NCBI GenBank assembly: GCA_021234155.1
Contig: JAJEKV010000001.1
Coordinates: 30,704,177-30,768,176, forward strand
Reading direction: 5' to 3'
DNA: 64,000 bases
Source: Isoetes taiwanensis
Taxonomy: Eukaryota; Streptophyta; Lycopodiopsida; Isoetales; Isoetaceae
A program made the position numbers and the translations under genes. Every line of letters begins with the position of its first letter. Position 1 is the first letter of the stretch. Positions 49,381 to 59,171 of this stretch are shown piece by piece. The notes beneath the pieces are model-generated. The model was not told the origin of the DNA and searched no databases. It saw nothing but the letters and a program-made list of their open reading frames with translations.

Positions 49381-49851
49381 AATGTTGTAGAAGAACAACT
49401 GACGGAGCTCAGAGACCTTAGAGATAAAGAAAATGTCGATAAAAAAATGTGGGCTGCATCGACATCTCAAATGCAAAAGGAAGTCCAGGTTAGTATGTTT
49501 TCGGATGAATTATGGTTTTCAGACGATGACGTAGTGGCGACACTCACAAACGAAGTCTTCGCAGCACATGTTCTAGATAATACCAAGGCATATCTTCTGC
49601 TCCTAAAACTAAGCCAAAATTGTCCTCACTTGTCACCTTCTTTGATACAGCTTTCCACTAATCAAACATTTTTGGATGTGCAGGTCTCAAGGAACATTGA
49701 AATTAAATATAACTGGCGACAACAAGATTGTGAAAACGTGCAATGCTTGCAACAAGGTAGTGTCGGGCAGTCTCTACGACACGTGCAGGAACGACGACAT
49801 GGCGAAAAAGTTAACAATTTTTGGCGACATCGACACTGCATCCAGACGCTA
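49381..49851 (+). pseudogene. Last exons of an unrecognised gene
   Basis: A polypyrimidine tract and AG at about 49379 precede an open exon (VVEEQLTELRDLRDKENVDKK) ending at CAG/GTTAGT near 49488. A second AG at about 49684 precedes KLNITGDNKIVKTCNACNKVV, which ends at a stop after IFGDIDTASRR. CNAC plus a later Cys hints at a small zinc site. I do not recognise the protein. The transposon-like neighbours suggest cargo. Confidence 0.4.
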
Positions 49852-50138
49852 GAGTACATGAAGGTTTTTAAAACATCTTTGTACATATACTAATACAGAG
49901 GGACAAGGGGATGGGTAAAAAAGCACGTTATGGTGTATCAAAAACGCGCATTTTGACGCCACATTTTGGCGCCACCTTTGTGGTAGAATCGGGTGGTGCA
50001 TACCGAAGCGGAGATTGCGGGAGTGCGAATTAATGAGCGGTTATTTTGAATTTTATGCCACGTCATTGTCCCTCATTTTGAATTAAGATAATCACCTCTT
50101 CTTCTGTTTTTTTGCCGCTTCTTGCCGATTGAACCCTA

Positions 50139-50697
50139 ATGGAGTCAAAATTGAATGCCACTGGTTACACGATGAAATCTCTCCTCAAACAAGAGATTGT
50201 GCCCCATGAAGATCTAAAGAAGCTTTGGGGTGACAGAGTTCCAAATAAATCTGGCTATAGGTATTTTCCCCCAAATGTTTTTGTTCAAACTGAAAAATTA
50301 AGGCATATGTTTTCTTATAAAGGTTGAAGAATCTGAGCAATGAACAATACAAAGAGTTCATGCAAATTTACAAAAGAATTACAGGGAAGCCACATACATG
50401 GGGTGGAATGGCTCCTGGAACCTGGGTAGTGGCTTATTATCTGCATATAAAGGGGAAGAGCTTCTCGGATTATTATAAAACTCCCGATGAGAAAGCAGAG
50501 GCCAATTCTTCTAGACCCAAGAGAAAGCATAGGCAAATCCAACCTGACTAGGAGGAAAATAGTAAAAGTGACAGGGATGATGAAGATGATAGGGAAAAAA
50601 CCAAATCAGGTTCCTCTAGACCACACATTCAATCTGAACTCACAATCAAAACAGAAAAGCAGAGCAATGTTCTGAGACCAAAATATGCCATTGCAGG
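50139..50697 (+). pseudogene. Unrecognised small gene, two segments
   Basis: ATG 50139 opens MESKLNATGYTMKSLLKQE, a 61-residue segment. A second segment (NEQYKEFMQIYKRITGKPH, WVVAYYLHIKGKSF) follows at 50324-50550 on another frame, then a TAG and an acidic tail to a possible splice donor (GCAGGTATG) near 50695. No family is recognised. Confidence 0.4.
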
Positions 50698-50944
50698 TAT
50701 GTTCAATTATTAGTTGTGTTACAACAGAAAAAAATCTCAAGCTTGACCTAGATTGTTTCTATCAACATAGAAAAGGTAACCTCAAATCCACTTCAAGAAT
50801 CAGGTATGTCTACTACCATTTTGCATCATGTTGGCTGTATTATTATGTTGTGTCTCTATGATGCCATCTGTGGGGCATTTCGTGCAATGGATGCCAGAAT
50901 GATAGATGAGGCATGTGTGGTCTGGTGAGTGGTGAGTTGTTGGC

Positions 50945-51410
50945 ATCCACCATGTCCCACACCACACCCCACCATCTCCCACCACTACATCTACTATCTC
51001 CCACCGCCACACTCCACCATGTCCCACACCACACCCCTCCACCACACTCCACCACCACCACCACACTCCACCACCACACTCCATCACCACCACCACACTC
51101 CACCACCACCACACCACACCCCTCCACCACACTCCTCCACCACCACCACACCACACCACCACACTCCACCATGTCCCACACCACAATCCACCACCACCAC
51201 ACGCCACCACCTCCACACTCCACCACCACCACACCACACCCCACCACCACACCTCACCACCACACCCCATCACCATACTCCACCATGTCCCACACCACAC
51301 TCCACACCACACACCCCACCACCACCACCACCACCAAACCCCACAACCACCACACACCACTACCACACTTCACCACCCTGCACAATGTCCCACCACTTCT
51401 TGCTACCACC
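50945..51410. repeat. CCA-rich minisatellite
   Basis: Irregular repeats of CCACCACACTCCACCA and CACCATGTCCCACACCACA. The His/Pro/Thr-rich open frames on plus, and the Gly/Trp/Val-rich frames on minus, are by-products. Confidence 0.9.
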
Positions 51411-51570
51411 ACAGCGTGTTGTGTGGTGTGTACTGTGCAGCGTATGTTGTGTGGTGTGTGGTGGTGTGTAGAGAGTACCTTGTGTTGTGTGGTGTGTGAT
51501 TGTGGTTCTCCATCAGTACGTGGCTTACTATGTTAGGAGACTGACATATACGTAGTGTTTTATTTTGCAG

Positions 51571-52288
51571 ACTATGGCAGACTTGTGAAGGAATGGTTGG
51601 CTGCAACATCAGCTAGGTTTGATAGATGCAAGCAACGATTGCAAGCAAACGAGGATAGGAAAAATGATATAAAAAGAAAGATTGAGTTGATGGAGCATAA
51701 AGCATCAGAAATTAGAGCTGATTTGCATAGATGGCAATCAATCATGACAGCAAATCCGAAAGCAGCAGAGGGTGTTCGGGTTGTAAGCGAACTAAAGGAT
51801 GAAGAGCTAAATGGTACAGTGTTGCCTGGGCTGAATCAATTAAATAAGGAACTAGCAGAAACTGAAATTGAGCTAAAGGCATGTGAAGACTTACTGCTGG
51901 AGCTGCAACCTCGAATACAAAGATTTGAGATTTTTTCTGAGCGTAGTGGTCATGACACTCCTTTAGATCCTGCACTTCCAATGCTTCCTGAGGCAGAAGA
52001 AGAGGGTGATGAAGGTTGTCCATTTTGTGGACGTTGTCTGAAATGGGAGGGTAAAATGTTTCCAGTTGTGATCGCAGAATGCAGTCACCAGTATCACATT
52101 CCATGTCTATCACACCATTTGAGGTAAATATTATCATCTCTAACCCTCGTCTAAAGACTCTATTGATTTTGAATTTGTTTTACAGACACTCTAGAACCTG
52201 CTGCAGCCCCAGTTGTGCCCACATTATGACTGAGACATGGCTTTTGGCTTTTGGTGTTCGATTGGTACCACAAGAACCAATAGACCAA
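51571..52288 (+). CDS. RING-finger protein with coiled coil, partial
   Basis: Exon 1 starts after TTTTGCAG at 51570 and runs to 52127. It encodes a long coiled coil (EWLAATSARFDRCKQRLQ onwards, about 120 residues) and then a RING-H2 pattern: CPFC, 17 residues on ECSHQYHIPC, then CCSPSC. The RING is split by a 58-bp GT-AG intron (52128-52185) and exon 2 ends at a good donor near 52288. Such domains usually recruit E2 enzymes. The first exons are unclear. The phosphatase and Ulp1 genes follow on the same strand and may share a transcript. Confidence 0.7.
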
Positions 52289-52405
52289 GTAAGTGCCTTA
52301 ACTAATGTTTACTGATGTTGTCACAGGTCTACTGACTTAGTGTTTGCAGAATTGCAAAAATTTGAGACCAAGGATATCCAACAGTTATCCACGCCTTGAT
52401 CAGTT

Positions 52406-52834
52406 ATGAGACTGCAAGATACCTCCCAGTTGTACCTAGAATTCATCCCATTTGATACTTCTAAGTCAATCCCAGCTGCTGACGGCATGGAGACTCCAAA
52501 ACGAAATTTGGATAGTGAACTGAATGCAGTCGTATCAAGTAAGTACCGATGCCACATACATGATTTATTTTTTTGTATTTTTCTGTGGTCTTGCTCATTT
52601 CAATTATGTTACAGAGATAAATGCTCGCGAACTGGAAGCCATCACGAAGAGATTCCTAGTGCATCTGTTTTAGGGGGGGGAATTAATTCCCTTGAGATTC
52701 ATTCTGCACGGGGTCCTTCACCAGAAAAAAGTTTTGGTGCTGCACATGAGCCAAATGCGGATGCAGGTGATGAAGTTGACAAAGAAACCCCGGATCCTGG
52801 ACAAGATACAGACTGTTCAACGAGTCCAATATAA
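52406..52834 (+). pseudogene. Acidic linker exons between the RING and phosphatase segments
   Basis: A segment (YLEFIPFDTSKSIPAADGME) ends at a donor near 52540, and the next exon starts after TGTTACAG near 52614 (NARELEAITKRFLVHL). A run of eight G near 52672-52680 coincides with a frame change. The new frame ends with TAA in SPI-stop, directly before the phosphatase segment. No domain is recognised. Confidence 0.45.
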
Positions 52835-52837
52835 CCT

Positions 52838-53493
52838 CAACCAAGAAAAACCAAGAGGTTAACTGAAATTCTCCTTGTTCTGGATTTTAATGGGGTTTTA
52901 GGCAAGTTTTATGACTTGAAAAAGAGGATCCCTGCATCGGCCGAGCCAGAAGTGACCCTCCAGAAATTGAACCTTCAAAAGGCAGCAATTTCCAGGCCTG
53001 GATTACAGGAGTTCTTAGAATGGTGTGCATCAAAATTTGAGATTGCATTATGGTGAAGCATGGCTAAGAGTAATGTTGACTTGTTGATGAGAAAGTTGCT
53101 GCAGGAATATAAGGGCAGATTTCTTTTTATTTGGAATCAGGATGACTGCACCAACACAAATTAAAAGTGGTTAATAAGCCAATTTTCCTTAAGTATCTGT
53201 CCAAAGTGTACCAGAAATTCTGGAAATACCAAGTGAAAAACACATTGTTGATAGATGACAGCAGATATAAGGGTTCTGCCAACTAGCCGAACACAATGAT
53301 ATGTCCAAATAGTTTTGCTCCTGACAGGTTGAATTCCAATTTCCTTTTGGAGCAACTCAAACCATGGCTGGAGGGACTTCTAGCTGCAGAAAGTGTGCCA
53401 GCTTATGTGAAGGAACATCAAATGTGGAACATGTGGGATTCTGAAGAGTTGCGCAACTGCATGAAAATGCTCCACAAGTATTTACATAAATGA
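52838..53493 (+). pseudogene. FCP1/NIF-like HAD phosphatase, broken
   Basis: LLVLDFNGVLGKFYDLKKRIP carries the HAD nucleophile region, with DFNG in place of DxDG as in some plant relatives. FLEWCASKFEIALW follows, then NTLLIDDSRYKGSAN (the DD motif) near 53245-53285 and CPNSF. In-frame stops follow W near 53055 and N near 53285, and a frame change lies near 53160. FCP1-like enzymes remove phosphate from serine. This copy is dead by sequence. It lies between RING and Ulp1 genes in the same orientation. Confidence 0.75.
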
Positions 53494-53599
53494 ATTTTGT
53501 AAAACTCGTCAATATAAGTAAAAAAAATTCTATGATATGTGTTATACTTTTTCAATTTAAAATATTTGAATGGATTGTGAGCAAATGTTCTCGTGTGTG

Positions 53600-54536
53600 T
53601 TTAGATAGAACTAGAGATGATAAAGCTTCGGCAGTCCCTGTCTATCTAAAGCCAAATACACATTTGGAAGTGGTGCTGAGTGGAACTGAAACTGTCGTGA
53701 TTAGCTCCACCGACGTCAAAATTTTGGAAGCTGATACGCAGTGGTTCAATGATCAATTGATCCTCCTCTTCTCAAGGTGATACTTTCATCTGATTTGTGA
53801 TCATCAGGATTGTGCCATCATATGCATATGTTTGCAGATACATGGAATACTACTTGATGCTCCAAGGAATGAGCCATTCCTTTCATTTCTTTGACCCTCT
53901 TTTTCACTCGACATTGTCCAAGGACACAAATAGTTACAAAACAATAAGGAAACATGTGAATCTGGATAAGTGCCAATGCATGTTTTTGCCTGGACATCAC
54001 TGGACCTGTTTTCTGATTGTAAGCCACGCGTGTCTCGCACAGAGATATAAACCAGGGATATATCACTTTGATAGCTCGGGCTTGCATGGCAGAAGCAGAC
54101 ATATTGAGAGGTTAGTGCTTGCTCATTGCATTTTGCTGTTGTGGCACAATGACAACAAACTTTGAATGCAGGTTCCTGGAATTGCTTGGACACAATAATT
54201 TCAGCTTTAGAACCTCAGATGTTGTGAAACTTTCCAGAACGCCTCTTCAAACTGATGGTCATTCATGTGGGCCTGCCATATGTTCGTTTATGCACAAATT
54301 TGTGAGGGGGTACTTGAAAGGAGTGAATATATTGTTGCCTGATCTAGTAAGTCAACTCAAATGCAGCAGACAAACCAAACTCTGTTATTGACAAAGTGTG
54401 GTTAACTGCAGGTTGTGGACATTTCAGACCAGGATCTAGTTGATGTTAGAGTGTTCATGCTTGAAATTTTAAGATTAGAAGCAACAAAAGCTGGAACTGA
54501 GAGAAACATATGTATTGGGAAGTATGTAGGTGTATG
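53600..54536 (+). CDS. Ulp1-type SUMO protease (C48 family)
   Basis: Four exons with introns 53777-53837, 54111-54171 and 54346-54411 (all GT-AG, about 61-66 bp) keep one frame to TGA near 54536. Catalytic residues are readable: His in PGHHWTCFLIV, Asp in IYHFDSSG, Gln in PLQTDGHS and Cys in HSCGPAICSF. The N terminus is unclear; the open part starts near 53600. Ulp1 enzymes cleave SUMO from substrates. In plants such genes often ride in CACTA, MULE or KDZ-type transposons. No transposase is visible here, so cargo status is inference. Confidence 0.82.
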
Positions 54537-54754
54537 AGTCACCTCGTACTTTAAATCACTGTATATCTTTCTTATGTATATAATTGTTATTGTAACCTCG
54601 ATTCATTTGAATGAAAATTCATATTCAATTCATCTCACAAACAAAGGAATCAAGTGTTCAGAAGAATTCAAATCTTCAAAAGAAATCAAGACAAACTCAT
54701 TTTCACAGCTGAAGCACAAAACTTCACATGAGTTTTGAAAACTATAGAATGGTT
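54537..54754. other. Shared 3' region of convergent genes
   Basis: AT-rich, with AATGAAAATTCATATTC near 54611. It separates the plus-strand Ulp1 stop from the minus-strand gene stop. There is no coding content. Confidence 0.5.
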
Positions 54755-55254
54755 TTACATTTCATCATCATCAAAAAGAACTTCGGGTAAATTCTGTAAA
54801 ATTTTCTCCTCATCTAAAGGATCCAGCCTATATACAGTCCTGTTTTGACGTTTAGTTGGTGGCATGTGAAGTCTGATTGCACAGATCTGTGTTGTGAATA
54901 CTATGCCTAAGGCATCTTTACTGCAAAGATCATAGCTGACGGTTGATCTTGTGCCCTTCTTGTAATACATACCTTCTATGACACTATCACCGGCGAGGTA
55001 CCATATTCCATTGAGTTGGAAGTCTTTCTCCACTATCCATTTTGGTTTTGTGCACATCAGAATCCAAAATTCAGAACCCTCATCATTCCCTTTTGGAGCA
55101 ACGACAGCAAAATTATCACCAACTCTAAGTGCCTCTGCTAACATCGTGGGATTGGAGGAGAACAAGGACCTGCTGGATTTACGGTCCTCAATGTCAGCAT
55201 GCACATTGGAGGATGGTACAATAACTTGAAGTTTCCAATCATCAACATAGTGCT
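54755..55254 (-). pseudogene. C-terminal part of an unrecognised gene, cut by the H3 element
   Basis: The minus frame reads VIVPSSNVHADIEDRKSSRS, AEALRVGDNFAVVAPKGND, EFWILMCTKPKWIV, SVIEGMYYKKGTRSTVSY and ends LPEVLFDDDEM. The region after VGDNFAVV has the look of a beta-rich, BAH-like module. The frame is open up to 55254, where the LTR of copy B begins, so the 5' part should lie beyond that element. It converges with the Ulp1 gene. Confidence 0.5.
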
Positions 55255-56956
55255 TGTGACGTTCCAGCATAGTATACGGTCCCAGGACGTATACTGTACT
55301 GCCCCGTCACGCGTACATGCCACTCCGACTGACGTGTACGCCGACGGATAGCCAAGTGGGTAGCCCCTAGGGGGCAACTTGCTAAGAACGAGTGCATTAG
55401 CATTAATGTGCACATTTACCAATGTACACATTAATGTGGGCACACATTTCCACATGGACACTTTATGCCAAGTGGGCCATACCCATAGGTGCAATTAATG
55501 TGCACATTTTCCAATGTGCACATTCATTAATGTGCACACATTTCCATGTGAGCACAATTGAGTGCACACATTTCCATGTGGGCACATTTGGCCACCTAGC
55601 CCTTAAAGGCAAGTGGGCCCTTTTCCAATTATCCCACATGCCAAAAGGGGATAATTGGGAACCCTAGCCAACCCCTTGTCTATTTAGGGAGGGAAACCCT
55701 AAATCGCCCAATTTTCGTTTCTAGGGTTCCAGTGCTCTGTTTTGGCTGCCTCAAGAGCCAAAACCGCCTCCCAGGCTCTGCCTGAGAGAATTGCACCATT
55801 AGTTTCCCTTGATTCGAGCGTTTCAGCAGGATGGTCGAACTCAGGTCAGGAGGAGCCACTCAAGGATCAGGTATTTGGCCAATTAAATAGTCTCAACCCT
55901 ATTTCAGTCATAAAATCAGTAGGTTTAGCCTATTTAATTGCCCATAGCAGCCTTCTAGATCTCTAGATACCAGACTCTAACTAAAGAACCTAACTCTATG
56001 ATATAGATTAGATATAGTTCTTTAGTTCTCCTGTGATGTATATGGATGATGTATCTCTATGAACTCCTTGTATTGGGAAGGGGGGTAGAGACCTAAAGCT
56101 TGGTAGTAGATGCTCCTAGATTAGCCTCTCTAGTACACTATAGATTCAGCCTGTGCACAAGAACCACACCTGGTTGTGGGTGAAGGGGCCAGACTGGCTC
56201 AGAAGGAGGTTCATGTTCCGACTCTTGAAGGATCCCTCTGGTGTGTAAGGCCTACCAGGGATCATAGTGACTAGGTCTAATGGCTTACCACTGAGTGTGG
56301 GTAGGGCATGGGCTCGACACCCGTGAAGTGGTGTGCACTTTCCAGTGGGTTCAGTCGAATACGGGCAGTGGCCCTCTAGTCACCTTGAGTCGGCATGCAG
56401 ATCTCTGGAGGGAGCGATCCCTTCCTCGCCCCATCGAACCGGGAGGATGAAACCCGGGAATAGCCCCTTTGGCTATGCATCCCGTGGCTCTGATCAGTCC
56501 CGACACTTTTCAGCCTACTACGCAAAGTGTGTAATGGGGAGGGGCGGATGGAGTGGACAACCCTATGCGATGTTCATATGCCAGCCAAATCCATTGCCAT
56601 GAATTCTGTCTGCAATGAACTCTGGAGACCCAAGCCGTCAGTCATCCCCTCGAGTCTGAGCCTTGGGTAGGACTCCCCATATGTATTGTGCTGAACATTG
56701 TCTATGCAGATGTGATGTACCGCCCTCCGGGGTGGTTATATGTGTTGCTCTTATATATTGACATGTATGTTTACGCTTCCGCAGCTAGGTAGGCCCTGAG
56801 GGAGACGGGGTAAAATGACCCCTTCACTCTTCCCACTGGAACCCGTTACGGTTGCAGTGTCATGTGGAGGGCCCTGTATCGGCATGGAGCTGGTATAGGG
56901 GGAGAACTCCTGTTTGTATACAGTGAGTGCACCGTATACGAGTAGGGGACGTCACA
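55255..56956 (+). repeat. 5' LTR of copy B
   Basis: 1702 bp, from TGTGACGTTCC to GGGGACGTCACA. The last and first 8 bases (TGTGACGT/ACGTCACA) are inverted and carry TGACGT, a bZIP-type motif. An inverted repeat AGTATACG...CGTATACT with a 9-base loop lies at 55271-55295. A region of alternating GTGCACATT phrases spans 55400-55590. Confidence 0.92.
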
Positions 56957-56957
56957 G

Positions 56958-56969
56958 TGGTATCAGAGC
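56958..56969 (+). other. Primer-binding site for initiator tRNA-Met, copy B
   Basis: TGGTATCAGAGC begins one base after the LTR end. Confidence 0.92.
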
Positions 56970-57171
56970 AATGTTCTTGGCGACCAAGAGCAAAGCACTA
57001 ACCATGTTCCCAGTAGTACTAATTTGATAGGATCCTTAAACCTCGAAAAGTGGGAAAATTTTTTCTCATTTTTGTAGTAGATGCTAAGCTAGTAACAGTA
57101 GAAATAACTAGAAACATAATGAAAACATAAAAAGACTGAAATTGGTGAGCCAACATCCAAAAAGTAGGGTG

Positions 57172-57238
57172 GTCTCACACGTCACGCCAGGACAGGAAAT
57201 GAGATTCTCATTTTCGGGCTGGGCGCAACGTGTGAGAC
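57172..57238. repeat. Structured 67-bp repeat, copy B-1
   Basis: The outer arms are GTCTCACACGT and ACGTGTGAGAC. The inner pair is GAAATGAG and CTCATTTTC. The CTGGGCGCA core is shared with copy A's units. Confidence 0.85.
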
Positions 57239-57373
57239 ATTCAGCTTTAAACATTAAGAAATGTTATGAATCACAGTAAAATAACTTGACAATCCTAATT
57301 TTAAGCTAAAAATCAGTAGAACTGGCATGTTACATGTTTAAAAAGTACAAAATTTAGTAGTGGGTCCCACCAT

Positions 57374-57440
57374 GTCTCACACATCGCGCCAGGACAGGAA
57401 ATGACTTTTTCATTTTCGGGCTGGGCGCAACGTGTGAGAC
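57374..57440. repeat. Structured 67-bp repeat, copy B-2
   Basis: This is the second unit, 202 bp after the first. Its arms are GTCTCACAC and GTGTGAGAC around GCGCC/GGGCGC. It lies 184 bp before the H3-tail ATG. Confidence 0.85.
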
Positions 57441-57623
57441 CTTGCTTAATTAGGTGTTTTAGATGTTTTAGACAACCCAAAAAGGTAATCTAAAACTGAC
57501 CTAAAATCGACCCCTATAAATAGACCTAGACCCCTCCCATTTGCGCGTTCCTTCCTTAGAAGTTTGCTCGTGTTCGCCAAGGCGATCTTCTGGCGCTTAG
57601 CTCCGATCGACGAACCATCAAAT

Positions 57624-57791
57624 ATGGCCCGCACAAAAGCGGTTGCTAGGAAGCCTGGCCGGGAGCCGAATCCTCGGCGCCCGGCGACCACATACGACCG
57701 GAGGGTACTCGGGAATGCCTTCTTCGGCAAAACGGATCGTCATCTAGTGAGGAAGCAGACTCGGACCGGAGCGGCCACATGGAAGTCATAA
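57624..57791 (+). pseudogene. H3-tail ORF of copy B, truncated
   Basis: ATG 57624 starts MARTKAVARKPGREPNPRR, followed by PATTYDRR. It keeps the H3 pattern ARTK...ARK with Lys at positions 4 and 9, while copy A keeps only Lys4. After 55 residues it stops. The linker and histone fold seen in copy A are missing, because the following sequence is the left arm of a rearrangement. Its position (after the LTR, primer site and two structured repeats) matches copy A's H3-like ORF. Confidence 0.7.
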
Positions 57792-57838
57792 GCGAGGAGC
57801 GACCGGACGTTATGCACCTCCTTGCTCGTTGCTTGTAG

Positions 57839-58343
57839 ACGAAATATCCTATGCAGGGGGGAACCTGAACAAGGGAGGGTCCTACCCTAGCTTGAAACTC
57901 TGCTAACACTTGCCTATATGCTGGGGTTGCATTTAGCGTAGCTTGGATATCAATTTCTTTCCCAAAGACTTGGAAGATGTCGTTGACATCGCCCGGCGGC
58001 TTTATGGGCCTTTGGCTGTACCATCGCCCAAAGTCAGCAGTGGCCATTGATCTAGCGAAGAAGAGAGTATCAAACGGATGCAGAAGCGCCTCAGGGAGCT
58101 GGAAGATCGCCTAAGCAGTGGAGAGCAAACTTGCAGTGTGCTAAATGAGAAATGGAGGACCTATTTATAGAAAAGGGGAAAACCCTAATTTTTGGATGAC
58201 CTATAATTTACTGAGGTTGGGTGATTCTGATCTATTAAAGGATGCAAGCAACGAGCAAGGAGGGTACCGGAACGAGCAACGAGCAAGGAGGGTCCGGACG
58301 TCAAGACGGGTCATAAGCCGAGGAAGAAAGAATGAGCAAGGAG
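57839..58343. repeat. Left arm of a large inverted repeat (matches 58656-59171)
   Basis: This arm carries, on minus, the start of extra ORF2 (MATADFGRWYSQRP) and its leader. It is the complement of 58656-59171; about 430 bp are nearly perfect and the remainder is looser. A 310-bp spacer separates the arms. Confidence 0.88.
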
Positions 58344-58655
58344 GTACCGGAACAGGTAGTACCTAAGGAGCAGCAGCCACCGAAGCTTACCCTTGCTGAA
58401 GAAGAAGACGCTGCGCTTCATCGGCAGAAGTCTGGCGAGGGCGGCTGCGGGGCGGAAGGGCGAAGAATCGGGAAGGCGACCCAACCACGGTGGCGGGCGA
58501 AAGGAAGGCCAAAGCCATCAAAGGCGGCGAAAAGTCGTGAATTTTGAGGCCGATGAAGCGGCTTTCCGGTCTTCTTCAAAGAAGGGTAAGCTTACAAACC
58601 TTTGGCGGGCCGCCTTGATGGCTTTCGTGTACTTTACCCGTTCCGGATTCTTCGT
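58344..58655 (+). other. Spacer of the inverted repeat
   Basis: Lys/Arg-rich short frames (for example KKKTLRFIGRSLARAAAGRK near 58396) may be remnants of the H3 linker, but no histone-fold residue pattern is readable. Confidence 0.4.
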
Positions 58656-59171
58656 CCCTTGCTCGCTCTTTCTTCCTTCGCTTATGACCCGCCTTGACGT
58701 CCCGTTCTTTCTTCCTTGCTCGTCTTGCTCGCTCCAAAACCTGGGTACCCTCCTTGCTCGTTGCTTGCATCCTTTAATAGATCAGAATCACCCAATCTCA
58801 GTAAATTATAGGTCATCCAAAAATTAGGGTTTTCCCCTTTTCTATAAATAGGTCCTCCATTTCTCATTTAGCACACTGCAAGTTTGCTCTCCACTGCTTA
58901 GGCGATCTTCCAGCTCCCTGAGGCGCTTCTGCATCCGTTTGATACTCTCTTCTTCGCTAGATCAATGGCCACTGCTGACTTTGGGCGATGGTACAGCGCC
59001 AGTGCCCATGCTGCCGAGGCGATGTCAATGACATCTTCCAAGTCTTTGGGAAAGAAATTGATATCCAAGCTACGCTAAATGTAACCCCAGCATATAGGCA
59101 AGTGTTAGCAGAGTTTCAAGCTAGGGTAGGACCCTCCCTTGTTCAGGTTCCCCCCTGCATAGGATATTTCG
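58656..59171. repeat. Right arm of the large inverted repeat
   Basis: This is the complement of 57839-58343 and contains the true-orientation leader and 5' end of extra ORF2. GAGCAAGG-type short repeats at the inner ends may have seeded the inversion. Confidence 0.88.

Noticed and set aside
50800-51471. Long His/Pro/Thr and Gly/Trp/Val open frames
   Set aside because: They are by-products of the CCA-rich minisatellite and have no domain pattern.
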